Assembly (NCBI GenBank): GCA_012934845.2
Contig: WNNJ02000799.1
Span: forward strand, 56,463-120,462
Reading direction: 5' to 3'
DNA from: Pomphorhynchus laevis
Taxonomy: Eukaryota > Acanthocephala > Palaeacanthocephala > Echinorhynchida > Pomphorhynchidae
DNA length: 64,000 nt
Shown: positions 23,280 to 34,680 of the stretch, piece by piece
How the letters are laid out: every line of letters starts with the position of its first letter
Numbering within the stretch: the first letter of the stretch is position 1
Notes under the pieces: model-generated
Databases searched by the model: none
What the model saw: the letters and a program-made list of their open reading frames with translations, nothing else
What the model was told of the DNA's origin: nothing
Translations under genes and position numbers: made by a program

Positions 23280-25440
23280 ATTATTTAAAATCGATTCGTT
23301 GTACATATCAGTATTAAATTGAGGTTTTATCTCTTGATGGGGTCAGACTTACTTCATGAAATTCCATAATTCCCTCTTTCTTTTCCATGCTCTCTATGAT
23401 GCATGCGGCATCATCACGAGAGATTCAGCTGGGCTCAAGCCGACTCAGGATGTTCGCAGCCACTAGTGCCATCCTTATGATGTTATCGACTTCGGCGTGG
23501 CGGCTATGTCGAGATATGCTGCGTTGACAATCAAGCCCTGAACATCTGGGAACGCCGTAATTGTTCTACATTTGTATGTGTAGGGTTGGTGAAAATGAAT
23601 GGCTAGTCGCAACTCAACCGCGATAGATAGACTCCGGTCATCCAATCGATTTCCAACTGATGAGATTGGGAGGACGAAGAGAAAGTCACCCGAATGCGGG
23701 AATGCGGATGCTAAAATACGAGCACGATCCTGTGGAGTAGTAACTTCGGAAAATACCGCTTGCATTAGCTTGTGATAAATCGGACGGGACCATCGTTTTT
23801 AAAAAACATTTTCCGACGGAACATCGTTCAAAGAAATATCTCGTCAGCGAAGCATTGCCTCAGATAGAAGTTGTGGATTCAGCTCGATCGGTTGATCACT
23901 CGGACAAGCTAGAATTTCATGCGTGAGTTCAGCGGCCGAGAGATGAGATGTAAGCAGGGAGCATCGTATTCTTAACAGTGCAAACTCCTAGGCCGCCAAA
24001 CTTGATTGGTAGGGTTGCCTGCTTTCATTCCGTGTCGGATAGAAATAAGTTAAGTAAGGCCTAAAGGATGTTGCGTAACGAACCGTCAAATTTAGTCACT
24101 GAATCGATGAGAAAAGACGGAGTGCATCGGAGGAAGTAAGATAATTTTGCGAGATTGAAACAGTTCCTTAGAAGGAACAGAGTATCTTGCAGCGAAAGAT
24201 CCCGGATCCTAGATCCAACGAGCTCAAGGTTTGATATAAACTTCGTAATTTGTTGATCAATGCTAGCTATAGAACCAATGGGGCAGCCCAATAATGTGGC
24301 TGAGTTGTGATCTGTTATGGTAAATCCTGGGAACCGTTCAAGTAGACGATTGCTTGTCTCCATGTCCTTTGCGATAATTTCACATTTGCTTGGATTTAAA
24401 CAAAAACCAAGATAGAACCAAGTAGTTGGATGGTTTTAACATCTTTCTCCATGTCATTTACTGGCCTGCCCAAAGTACAGTCGTCCATGTACCATACACG
24501 AAATTTTGATTTCCCTAGTTGTGACATTTCGAATATTGTAAGGGAAAATAGGAGGGGACCCAAAAGATCTCCCTACTGAACACCCTCTGCCGAGTCGATT
24601 ATGCTTAGTGCGTGAAAAAAGTCAGTCGGTTTCGCATAACATGCTTCGACAAAATTGTAAATGATGGGGATCTCTTTACAAACCTGACGTAACATGACCG
24701 ACCTCTTTAAGCAATTGAACGCGTCGGAGAAGTTCAACTTGATCCTGGCGGATCCTGGAACGATATGCTTATCCAAGAAGTGACGGGCTGCGTGAATTGT
24801 GGCTTTGGCCTCGCCGCGAATTCCAACCTCCAACTGGTGTGGTATGAAGTGAGTCACTAATGATTTGGATAGGTGTCGAGCCACAATTTTACCAGTCAGA
24901 AGACGGAAGAAGCAGCCTATGGCGATGGGTCGCACGCTTCCTGATTTCTTCCGTAGAGCGATTAGACGGGTGCCATTGACGATGCGACGTATACGATCTG
25001 GTATATTGCCTGTCACCACTAATCGTGATAAAGCAACTATTGAAAGTAAAAGGTTGTTTTCCGCAATGCCGGAGACGGGCATATAATGTCTATTAAGTGA
25101 AGAGGTGTTAATCCGTCTGGACCCCCTGTCGATGCGGAGGGGAACGAATTTATTACATGTGTAACGGATTCACACTATACCATTCCAGCAAAAGTAAGGA
25201 CGCTTTGGGGGGGGTCTACTTCGAGATCACAGAAGCTAGCAACTTGGGTGTAAATTAGTGCATCAGATAATGGACTGGAAATTTCTATAGAACCCTCCAA
25301 GGTGTGGATGTCGCGTTGTGCCTCATTAAGGGGATCAATACAGGTAGTTGTTAGTCTCGAAGAAGCTCCAATGTCTTCTGACAAGGGACGAGGAAGGAAT
25401 CATCACTGCCTAACAATCGCACTGCTCCAGATACACCCCC
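23280..25440 (-). pseudogene. Broken RT element (family B), RT to C-terminal region
   Basis: Reading the minus strand: LIALRKKSGSVRPIAIGCFF (RPIAIG motif) and KLNFSDAFNCLKRSVMLRQ (RT motif A) in frame 25082-24573, then GDLLGPLLFSL and VWYMDDCTLG (YMDD catalytic site) near 24490-24570, a thumb-like frame 24363-24061, LPIKFGGLGV near 23990-24020, then GDFLFVLPISSVGNRLDDRSLSIAVELRLAIHF trimmed in frame 23765-23475, and VDNIIRMALVAANILSRLEPS near 23410-23480. The order matches large invertebrate RT polyproteins with an RPIAVG signature. Stops and frame changes separate all parts. The C-terminal motif GNRLDD is shared with the 2.5-kb remnant, suggesting a related or identical family. Confidence 0.75.
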
Positions 25441-25599
25441 GTCCCCCAGCTTCTCAGACACTCGCCTGATCAACCAATCACGCTTCCAATTGGCTGTATA
25501 TGGGGGCTGTCTATTGCCTGTCGTGATGTGCTCGGACTAAGAAACACACTGTATAGTTATACCGTTAAAAGACATACAGTTCTGTTTCAAAATGTATGA

Positions 25600-28500
25600 T
25601 AAACTAAGGGTAGATTTGGCATTGCTGTGCTGTGGGACTCGAAGGACTTGCTTGGGGAAAGCCAGCAAGGCTATCGAGGCTCGCTCATCTCCAACGTCAG
25701 AAGCTGATTGGGATCAGCTTCGGACGTTGGAGATTCAGGTTCCTTCGGACGTCCAATAGGATCTGGACGATAAATACGAAGCTGATTTGGAAATCTTTCG
25801 ATCTTAACAACCTTCATTTCATAACCTCTAAGAATGGGGCAACGCCATCAATAGCGTTTGTCAACACGACTATTGCTAATGGACTTCTGTTATCGAATTC
25901 ATCCTACCACTCATTTCATGGGGCGAATTTAAAATTCAAATTTGTTGAAGCCAATGACTTCATGTATTTACGCTGTCAAAATTGTCACATATAAGGAACC
26001 GGTGATATATACGCACTAATCGTAAATCGTTCTCATACTGTACAAATTTACAATCACATATTGATGGAACTTGCCCACACTATAAAACTTCAACATGCCT
26101 TAATTGCGGGAAATACCATCCTTCATTTTCAAAGATATGTAAGCTCTTCAAGGAATACAGTACTGAACACCATCTCAAGGACTCAAAGTCAGGTTCCTTT
26201 ACTGATGCTTTCATTTCCCAAAGTCCAACCAATCAAACAATTTAAGAAATGGGTTGGTAAAATGTTGGTTGAACACACCAAGAACACGGAGAATATAGTA
26301 AATAACTTACTCTTATGGCTATTTGAACCACAACAAAATTTAAAATTTCAGCACCTTTCGAATCAAACAAAAAATTTGCATCTGTTGACTTCGCAAGCGC
26401 TACTGAGCGTGTCACAGTTTGCCATTAGACGAACATTTTAGTCGGTTATTCAAATGTACGCAGTCCTCTGGCTCAGTTCTCTGAAATTACCCCGTAGCAT
26501 CGAAACGTTTTGATGTATTTTGTATGACTGAAACATGGCTACATGCCAACATTTCGGATGATTGTGTTGTCATTCATAACTATTTTCTAGTTAGGGCAAA
26601 TAGTTAGGGGGACAGCCGCATAAGCGCGAAACAGTCTTATGGTATCGTACATTTCTGCTTTTCGTGACGAGATCAGATCGTCATTTGAAGGTCTTGCTTT
26701 TACACTGGGGAACAAACAGCCATCTCGATTCTGTGTCCTTTATCGCTTTCCGTCATATGAACTATGATTTGATTCCCTTAAACTACATTTGCTGAGTTTA
26801 TCTTCGTATTCACTGATTTTGCTTTTGGGTGACTTCAAAATACCCCACGTAGACTGGGAAAGTAGCTTTTCACGACTACATCACGGATTGAGAAAGTATT
26901 GGGCGACTTTATGTTACTCGAATTGCTTCTGGTTCAACATATTAAAAAACCTACTTGTGTGACAAGGACGCATTCTATACTCGATATGGTCTTTACTAAG
27001 TGTTTGGGAGACGTCTCAGGTGTTTCTTATGGCACACCAACGGCAGTAACGATCACGGTGTACTCTCTATCCGACTGTCAGTATTCAACAGGGCCTCTCA
27101 AAACTCCAATTTTAAAAAACGTTGGGTAGTCTTGACGCTAGTCGACTAGTTTCAAGCTTCCCAAGTGCATCTGAATTAGTCGTTATGTTCACTTCGGTTC
27201 GAATGTTCCAGTATTTTTGATTTTCTTCTTGAGGAATTGAAGCGTATTTTAGACATATTCGATCCGCTACGTGTCTGCAAGTCCAAGCATGGCTATACAC
27301 TTTGGTTCGACAGAGAGCTTCTTGTTGCTCTCAGATCCTGCAACAAATTGTGGGACAAATTTAGGCGTTCTCCTGCTTCCAAACGTGTCTACATCGACTC
27401 TCGGAATTTATGTAATAGGCTTAAATTTAAGAAACGATATTCGTACGAATAGGGCATCGTCATGGATGCATCTTTAAACCCTGTGATAATAGGGTTTAAA
27501 GGTAATATGTAAAAAACAACAGCATTCTTGTCACCACAATTAGCTCAATTCAAATACCAGCTGAGACTTTAGCCGAACCATTTCTTATCGCCCAACAGTA
27601 AGCTAATAGCCTCCCAGTGCAATGTTCAATACTGACAAACAGCGTGACTTTCGTTGGAAGTATGTTCCGATTGCACATCGGATTGCGTTCGTCCACTCAC
27701 AGTTGATAAGGTGTTGAACGAGGTTATGAAGCTTGATCCGTTTGCATCTCCGGGACCAGACAATATTACCCCTTTCTCGTCAAAACCTTTGCGAACGTAC
27801 TGAGTAATTGTGTAACTTTATTTTCCAGATATAGCTTGGATACATCTTGGAATCCTGACAGTTTGCAATGTGCAATTGTGATACTCATTCTCAAAACGCG
27901 TCCTGCTAGCTTTTGGGCGAGCGTTCGACCCATCAGTTTGACAAGTGTATTCTGCAAACTCTTAGAAATACTCAATGCTAATAGAATCAGGGATCATCTG
28001 AAATGCAATCATATATTGATTGATTAACAACACGGTTTTAGGATTGAACGTTCATGCCTAACTAATCTACTAACTTAGCGTGAAAAATAGATGGATGCTC
28101 TGAGTGCTGGATTTCAGGTTCATGACCTAAAGATTTAGTTGATTATTAGAAGTCCTGCTGATCGAGTATCGTTACAAAATGATCTGAACTCTCTGTCTAA
28201 TCGGTGCCAATCTCCTGGATTACGGTTAAATGTTGACAAATGTGTCCTCATGCGGTACCACATTGGAGACCTTGTCTTCAAGGAAGTGTCTCAACATATA
28301 GATTTAGGCATTATTGTCCATCGATCCTTGAAAACAAAGTTGAACACCTGCATCACCCTAGGTAAAGCTACTCAGGCATTATATTGTATAATGTCAAGTT
28401 GTCAAATGTTCAAGAGGTTATTCACCTACCTCGTCGGACCAACTTGAAATACTGCATTCGGGCTTGTTTTCCTGTCATCAAGCGAGAACTATTAGACCTT

Positions 28501-28740
28501 GAGTATATTCTTAGGCGGGCTTCGAGGCTTTGTGCTGGCTTAGGTAATTATCATGTACGTCTTAGTCGTATTGAGCCTTGTATAAGGCTTAATAAGAGCT
28601 TTATATAAGAGCCTTGTATAAATCTCGATTAGGAAGATTACCGAAAATATTTGGAATGTCGAGGAGGAAAATTAACATGTGGAATTCGCTGCCCGATGAA
28701 GTCGTTGCTGTCCCAAGCTTGATCACATTTACATCACCAT
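25600..28740 (+). pseudogene. Decayed family D LINE: ORF1 knuckles, endonuclease, RT
   Basis: ORF1: near 26030-26150 the translation contains CPHYKTSTCLNCGKYHPSF and SKICKLFKEY, zinc-knuckle-like spacing seen in jockey/CR1-type ORF1 proteins. Endonuclease: FDVFCMTETWLHANISDDC (26490-26560), LLLGDFKIPHVDWES (26815-26865) and a frame 26899-27129 with VTRTHSILDMVFT. RT: FASPGPDNITPF (27745), VRPISLTSVFCKLLE (27925), QHGFRIERSCLTNLLT (28030-28080), then a jump over the catalytic YADD part to LRLNVDKCVLM (28225) and a tail with MWNSLPDEVVAV (28680). Many frame changes and an internal deletion of the RT core are evident. It is the longest family D copy in the window. Confidence 0.8.
25688..25733. 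repeat. Strong 46-bp hairpin at the 5' side of the family D LINE
   Basis: TCTCCAACGTC (25688-25698) pairs with GACGTTGGAGA (25723-25733), and GAAGCTGAT pairs with ATCAGCTTC inside, leaving a TGGG loop and one-base bulges. It lies about 70 bp into the recognisable element and may belong to the LINE 5' end or to its insertion target. Confidence 0.85.
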
Positions 28741-28959
28741 GCTACAACTCCCGCCGATACTATTAATCCAAACGTCATAAAGAGAAAGGACAAAAAGAGA
28801 GATGAAGATATCCATGCAAGCAAAACTATAATGAAAACACGTGGGATAGACGGGCCCACAGTTGAGAGTGATGGTAACAGGATGATAAACCTTCCTGCCT
28901 CCGAACTCAACTAGTGAATTTATATATTGTTATGAGCTAATGTAATGGTAAGTAGTCGA

Positions 28960-29560
28960 GACATCGTTTCACTGGATATTTCAGTGGAATTCGAGAGGTG
29001 CTACTGCTCTTAGTCGTCTGCTAGATCGAGTTGGACGTCATTGTCTTTCAAAAAACTAAATCGATCTGGATTTCTCCAGGACATTACATGATTTCTACCA
29101 AAGCACATTAATACCCACAATACTCCGTGCATAACCTCACTCCTCTTCCTCTCAAAGTATTGTAAATCTAGTTAAATGTTCGTTAAATGATCGTCACATA
29201 CACTAAACTTCTCATGTACTTCCCTGACTTGTTTACTTGTAACACTATGTAAATACAGTAAGCGAATCAATCTACCCAATATCTACATTCGACCAGGGGA
29301 GATACATAAGAATCGCGACCTCCTAAATTAAATAGTTGATAGTGGTTCTGGCATGATACTTGGTGACTTCACTGATAGAACTGCGTCCTGGATCATAGCC
29401 GCACTCCGTAGAGCAAGGAACGATTACTTTATTAAAATACCACCTTCCTTCATTATTCATTGCACAGTTAACAATTATATCCTCGGCATTCTACTGCTTC
29501 ATCAGAGGTGGTTGCTTAAACCCATTTGTATTTAGCAGTTCCTCATGATGACGCCAAATC
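28960..29560 (+). pseudogene. Family C LINE endonuclease remnant
   Basis: Frames show WNSRGATALSRLLDR (compare WNSGGASVLSLLFGR at 60.2 kb), DVIVFQKT-like sequence, IYIRPGEIHKNRDLLN (29280-29330) and GMILGDFTDRTASWI (29350-29395), the order of an apurinic-type LINE endonuclease. The copy at 60.2-60.7 kb has the same blocks (IYIRPREIPKNRDFLD, DLLLDGFND). The RT part is missing. Confidence 0.7.
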
Positions 29561-29804
29561 TTTATTCTAATACATTTTTTATAAAAAATTTAAATATTCT
29601 AATAGTTTAATTTTTCAATCATATAATTATCACTTCAGTTGACGATTTGAAATTAAAAAACTGATAAACCTCTATTTTTTATTCTAATAAAATAAATTGT
29701 GCTGGCATTTTTTCTAATGTGGAATGGAAGATGTAAGTACTCTAAATTTTCATAACCTTCCTACAACACAATTTTTTCTAGAATCTTACCAAACTCAAAA
29801 TAAG

Positions 29805-30071
29805 TCAAAGGAACTTGATGTATGTAATGTTCCGACTATGATGATAGCAAACAGAAAGAGCTTCCACAAGTAAAAAGCTCCCGTTTCGTTGAAAATTTTC
29901 TAAATACACTACTATATCTGGATAAATACTTTAAATGTCGATTGAATCCATTTATTAGTCTCCATGTAGACAACGTTATTTACAGCTCGGCTAGAAAATT
30001 TCTTAGTTGCTTTCGAATTTCTGTCACGACAACCGACTGGTGATAAAAAACAAATATTGAACACGGTTTAT
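29805..30071 (-). CDS. Candidate two-exon end of a host gene, L51/S25/CI-B8-like
   Basis: Exon 30071-29984 starts after CATCTGCAG and ends at GCT|GTAAAT; exon 29928-29805 starts after ATTTAAAG and ends at TGA. The 55-bp intron and matching phase join them into DKPCSIFVFYHQSVVVTEIR, KQLRNFLAEL, YPDIVVYLENFQRNGSFLLV, EALSVCYHHSRNITYIKFL. The pattern R-x-FL-x(4)-YPDIVVYLE followed by a strand pair resembles the L51/S25/CI-B8 thioredoxin-like domain of mitochondrial ribosomal mL43/mS25 or complex I NDUFA2, most like mL43, but this is recalled similarity only. Upstream exons were not found; the LINE at 30.1-34.3 kb sits exactly where the preceding intron would be. It could also be a pseudogene. 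Confidence 0.4.
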
Positions 30072-30216
30072 CTGCAGATGACATTAAAGAGTCAAAGAAA
30101 ACTTTTTGAACATATGATTTATAAAAAGCAAGAAAAAAAGGATTTATTTTAACGTGGCAAATGCGTGCCAGCGCACGCTTACATGACCACAACAAAACAA
30201 AACTCAAAACTGTGAA

Positions 30217-33114
30217 TCAGGTGTCGAGAATGTGTGAACGGAGGAGGTGTTTGAATGTGATAAAGGAGGGAGCGCGGCGGACGTCGAGAGGGAGTTGATT
30301 CCAGGCGAGTGAGGCGGCGACGAGGAAGGATCGGAGACCGTAGTTGTTGGAGTAATAAGGAACGTGGAGTAAGAGGATATGACAGGAACGAAGCGATAGC
30401 GAGGTATGGCGAGTATCGTCTAAGAAAGGAAGGTTGATGAACGATGGGGAGCCGACAGCGATGAGACGAAAAGTAACGAGAAGAAGGCGGAGTTTGATGC
30501 GGATGTGGATGGTGGGCCAGGAGAGTTGGGCAAGATATGTGGATGTGTGGTCGAAGCGACGGAGACGGAAGAGCACTCGAACGGCGGTGTTGATTATTCG
30601 TTGTAGGGGTAGAATGATGGATTTTGGAGAATTGGCGAAAAGGCTAAGGCAGTAATCGATTTTAGGGAAAAGAAGCGATGAAAGAAGAGACATACAAGAA
30701 CGGAAGTCGATAAGGGGGCGGATACGGCGGATGTCACGAAGAATTAAGTTAGACGAGCGGACCTTGTCACGGACGAAGGGTTTAAGGGAAAGGTGATCAT
30801 CGAAATGGAAGCCTAAGAAAGTGAGATTGTGTACTATAGGGATGATCGATGAGGCAAAAGATACAATGGGAGGAGATATGCTTGGTATACGGGGAAGGAT
30901 CCACATTAGTTTGGACTTTTCGGCGTTTAGAACGAGATGGAGATTGGAGAGACGTTTGTAGATGGAAGAAAGACAGTTGGAGGCAGAAATGCCGATATCG
31001 TGTATGCGATGTGCGGGTGCATGAACATAGATTAGAATGTCATCGGCGTATTGCATGACGTTAAAGGAGTGAGGTTTGATAAATGGAGAGAGATCGCCAA
31101 GCAAAAGAGAGAAAAGCAGGGGACCTAGGACTGAACCTTGTGGAACCCCGCAAAAAATAGGGATGGGAGGGGATGATGATGAATTAGAACAGACGCGAAA
31201 GGAACGGTCGGATAGATATGAGGCGAACCAAGCTACGGAGGAGGAAGAAAAGCCGTAATCATAACGAAGGCGAGAAAGGAGGACGGAGTGGTCGACAATG
31301 TCGAATGCGGAGGAGAGGTCGAGGGAGATGAGAACACTATATAGAGCCTTGTCTCGAGAAATGAGTAAGTCGTTGTACACTTTTATGCATGCGATTTCTG
31401 TCGAGTGATTAGAGCGGAAAGCGGATTGGAAAGGAGGGTACAGATTGGATGAGGAGAGATAAGCGTTGATTTGTATTAAGATGAGGCGTTCTAAGAGCTT
31501 TGAAAGAGTAGGGAGTTTTGAAATGGGGCGATAGCTAGAAGGAAGGGAGGGGTCGAGCGATTGTTTCTTAAGGAGGGGACGAACGATTGCGGATTTCCAG
31601 TGTGAAGGGAAGATACGACTGCGGATGGAAGAGTTAAACAAGGTTGTGAGAAATGGGGATATCGATGAGCATATAGATTTTAATATGTGGGTAGGCAGGG
31701 GATCGGCAGGTGAGGTTTTGTTGGGCAAGGACATGAGGACAGATGATACTTCTGTAGGTGATACAGGGAGAAGATGAAAGAGTTCCGGAAGGATGAGAGT
31801 AGACTGGGCAGAGTGGGATAGGATGGAGACCGGGGTGTGAGAGAGCAGCGTGGATACTTTAGTCTGGAGAAATGACGAATAATCATTAGCATTGATGTTG
31901 CAAGGCGTAGAGGAACGAGCCAGGATTGAGTTAAAAGTATGCCAGAGAGTCTTAGAGTTGAATGAAGTGATGATTTTATGCTGCCAGAAGGAGTTGCATT
32001 TGGTACGTAGTAGGTGGAGATGAGACCGGCGAAGAGCAAGATAGGAATCACGGAGAGACGAAGTGAGCGAGCGGATATCACGTCTGAGAGAGCGGTGATA
32101 GACTGGAAAAGCATGACGGAGTCGACGCTTTGAGAGTAGGCATTGGATGTCACACCATGGGGCACGGTGCTAGCGGTGGTGAGGGTGAGGCTTTAAGGGT
32201 AAGATAAAATCGAGAGTGGATTCGAGTTCAGAGTCGAAAAGAAAGGCGAGATCGTGAGGAGATGAATATGTTATTGTGGGTAATGATAGAGACGATTTGA
32301 GTAAGGCAGAGCGGAGAAGGGAGAGGCCAAGATTTCTCCAAGGGCGACGTAGGATTGTAGGTGTGTGAGGAGGGGGTGTGGTAGCGAGCGAGATCAAGGG
32401 TGATAAGAAAGTGATTGGATAGACCAGGATCAGAGATGGACAGTGAGGTGTGGGCAGCAAAATGATCGGGGACAGCGATGATGTCGAGTGCCCCGCCAAG
32501 TATATGTGTGGGGGCAGTGGAGATTAGTTTGTAATTGTAGTTGGATAGAATGTTGATGAAGCGGATGGAATCTGTGGAAGAGGGGCGGTCTAGGCGGATA
32601 TTGAAGTCGCCTAGAACGAGTGAAGGGATTGAGGACAAAGAACAATGAGAAAGGAGGTCAGCGAGTTCGGTAAAAAATAACGCTGTAGGAGCCGATGAAC
32701 CAGGACGGTATACAATGGCGAGATCTAGAGTGATCGGGTTAGAATAACGACAAGTGAGCAATTCAAAAGAGCAAGGACTGAAAGGGGGATTGATTTTGCG
32801 AAGAGACGCTGGGTGACGCGCGAATGCGACGATGCCGCCATGATTAGAGGATTTAGAAGGGCATGAGCTGAGGGGCGGGCGGATTCGACTAGGGAGCAAC
32901 CGGCAGAGAGCAGACGGCGAATGGAAAGGTCGTCGGAATCTGAGTGCCAGGATTCGGTGAGGCAGAAGAGATCGATGGATTGCTTGGTGAATAGGTTGAG
33001 GATAAGATCGGATTTATTGAGAATAGATCTAGTGTTGAGGAGACCGAGGCGGAAACCGTGTGCTGTGGGGAAAGAGACTAGTGGAGAATACACATAGGAG
33101 AGATGGAGCGCCAT
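30217..33114 (-). pseudogene. LINE E1 ORF2: endonuclease plus reverse transcriptase, three lesions
   Basis: Endonuclease: LGLLNTRSILNKSDL, FCLTESW, GGIVAF, VYRPGSS, LVLGDFNIRLD, and LSNHFLI where SDH is usual. [91 protein letters not shown], then a tail with ASLAWNQLPLDVR. The motif set is that of CR1/L2-type LINEs. The endonuclease core lies in a neighbouring frame (32899-32228), implying two compensating frameshifts at roughly 32.89 and 32.35 kb, and an in-frame TAG is present at 32172-32170 where the copy at 53.65 kb has a sense codon. The final 505 codons (31734-30217), including all RT catalytic residues, are intact. Confidence 0.9.
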
Positions 33115-33140
33115 CGAGTTTTTGGACGGGTGTGGACAAC

Positions 33141-34103
33141 TTAAAAATTTCCGTCTATGTTTCGGATGGCGAGTGATGTTTCGCCGTTTTCCTCGCGACG
33201 GCGTTTTTCGATGCGGGCTGAAGAGATTTGAGCGATTTCGGAAGGGGCGCGATCGGGGAAAATTCGAGTGGTTGAAGATGACATGAGTTTGAATCGTTGA
33301 GAGAGGACAAAAGACGCGTGAGAGCGATGCTTGAAAACAATTTTTAGGAGAGGGGGCTGGGAAGGATTAGATTGAGAAGATTTGTTTAGACGGATGAATG
33401 CGACAGGAGAAATGTCCTTGAAAAAGGATGGTTTATCCGCAGGAACAATAGACGAGAGGATGGATCTGAAGGCGGAAACATCGTGGTCCAGACGTGCTTG
33501 TGGAGATAAGGAGTTAGAAGGCGTGATATTAGTAACAATGACGCAACGATCGCGAGAAGCAAAGCGCTTCCGTAAAGGAGGACGACTGACGTGAGTAGGT
33601 GAGATCACGATAGAAGAGCTGGCAGTTGATGATTTGGAGGGATTTGGTTTGACGACGGGAGACATAGAGGATAATGATAATAAAGAGGGTGGCAAGCGAT
33701 GTGAGGAAAGGTTATGAGTGGAAGGATAGTGGAGGTTGGTGGAGGTGATTTTGATTGATGGATGCAAGTTATTGAGAAACGAGACAGGAAGGACGGGACG
33801 TGGGGTGTCGGGGAGTGAAGATGACATGGAATGGGAAGTGTATATGGTGGCAGGGTCGGTGGGTGGAGAAAGGACATTAGAAACGACGGGGGTAGTTTGA
33901 GTTGACGTGTTGGATGTTGATATGTGCTTATTGGAAAGGTTGCATATTAGTTTGTTGGCACAAAAACCACATACGAAGTCTTCTTTAGCCTTATTCTTGT
34001 CGCAGGTGATTGTTGTCCAGACGCTGCAATCGTGTATCGAGCACCGCACTTGCAGTTGTCCATAGTTGGTGTCGGTCTTAGTTGTTTTCTTACGTCCACC
34101 CAT
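33141..34103 (-). CDS. LINE E1 ORF1 protein with PHD-like zinc finger
   Basis: An intact 320-codon frame. Near the N-terminus cysteines at residues 21, 26, 34, 45 and 48 with His24 and Trp29 (RCSIHDCSVW, TITC, FVCGFC) form a PHD-like finger, a domain known from ORF1 of CR1-group LINEs. A long Ser/Pro/Thr-rich middle follows (about residues 60-180), then a C-terminal segment with IVTNI, FRSILSSIV and VFKHRSHASFVLSQR that may be an RRM-like or nucleic-acid-binding domain. The start is the first ATG after the 28-bp leader below the monomer array. It should package the LINE RNA. Confidence 0.85.
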   Translation of the reverse strand: MGGRKKTTKTDTNYGQLQVRCSIHDCSVWTTITCDKNKAKEDFVCGFCANKLICNLSNKHISTSNTSTQTTPVVSNVLSPPTDPATIYTSHSMSSSLPDTPRPVLPVSFLNNLHPSIKITSTNLHYPSTHNLSSHRLPPSLLSLSSMSPVVKPNPSKSSTASSSIVISPTHVSRPPLRKRFASRDRCVIVTNITPSNSLSPQARLDHDVSAFRSILSSIVPADKPSFFKDISPVAFIRLNKSSQSNPSQPPLLKIVFKHRSHASFVLSQRFKLMSSSTTRIFPDRAPSEIAQISSARIEKRRREENGETSLAIRNIDGNF

Positions 34104-34131
34104 AAACGATGGTTGCCGTCGATTGTTGTCG

Positions 34132-34307
34132 TTGACTACCTTGTCAATTGACTACCTTGTCAATTGACTACCTTGTCAATTGACTACCTTGTCAATTGAC
34201 TACCTTGTCAATTGACTACCTTGTCAATTGACTACCTTGTCAATTGACTACCTTGTCAATTGACTACCTTGTCAATTGACTACCTTGTCAATTGACTACC
34301 TTGTCAA
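34132..34307. repeat. Eleven tandem 16-bp monomers, each with a GTCAATTGAC palindrome
   Basis: TTGACTACCTTGTCAA is repeated exactly eleven times without interruption. Each unit is itself an inverted repeat (TTGAC...GTCAA) and each junction makes the perfect 10-bp palindrome GTCAATTGAC. The array ends 28 bp before the ORF1 start of the minus-strand LINE, so it occupies the position of a LINE 5' UTR or promoter. Confidence 0.97.
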
Positions 34308-34384
34308 TTGCTTCATAATCAATATCGCTGGATAATGCTTATCTAGCCAATGACAATTATCACATAATATGGGTACAAACATTT

Positions 34385-34680
34385 CCTTAAGCATGTTTCC
34401 ACAGTGCCGTACACGGTGGGCACTGCGGCTATACATGTACTTCTTAACAAACATGCCCGACATGTACTGATTTCAACAAATATATTCACGGTACATGTCC
34501 TACGAATACAATTCCGACATGTCCCAACTGTGGTTCAAACTATTTAGCTACTCTAACAGGTGCAACCTCTTTAAAGACTACTATAATAGACACTTCATTC
34601 TTAAAAACTCCAAAGCTCACTCAATCGCAAAGAATGCCCACAAGTTTCCGATACTTCACAACTTAATTAGCAGGAAATAA
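34385..34680 (+). pseudogene. LINE ORF1 zinc-knuckle fragment (family D type)
   Basis: Translation in neighbouring frames gives a C-P-x-C-T-D-F stretch, HGTCPTNTIPTCPNCGSNY and CNLFKDYYNRHFILKNSKAH, matching the CTNLQSHIDGTCPHYKT, CLNCGK and CKLFKEYSTEHHLKDSK blocks of the 26-kb copy. Only ORF1 is present. Confidence 0.6.

Larger units (their letters stand above)
30132..34131 (-). mobile_element. Near-complete CR1/L2-like LINE (family E1)
   Basis: Order on the minus strand: 5' monomer array (34307-34132), short leader, ORF1 (34103-33141), 24-bp gap, ORF2 with endonuclease and RT (33114-30217), and a 3' UTR of about 85 bp containing a GCGTGC-GCTG-GCACGC hairpin and ending CACGTTAAAATAAATCC before a T-rich run. 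Other 5'-truncated copies in this window are at 36.7, 53.6 and 58.0-59.1 kb. Only three lesions are visible in ORF2, so this is a young copy. It lies in the apparent upstream intron of the candidate gene at 29.8-30.1 kb. No convincing target-site duplication was found. Confidence 0.9.

Noticed and set aside
32170-34000. Several frames on the plus strand and in alternative minus frames within the E1 LINE (for example 33605-33877, 32430-32645, 30434-30655)
   Set aside because: They are shadows of ORF1/ORF2, rich in Arg, Ser and Pro because of the biased base composition, and carry no domain.
30100-34330. Target-site duplication of the E1 LINE (AGCAAG near 30129 and TTGCTTC at 34308)
   Set aside because: The two sequences are inverted relative to each other, not direct repeats, so they do not qualify.
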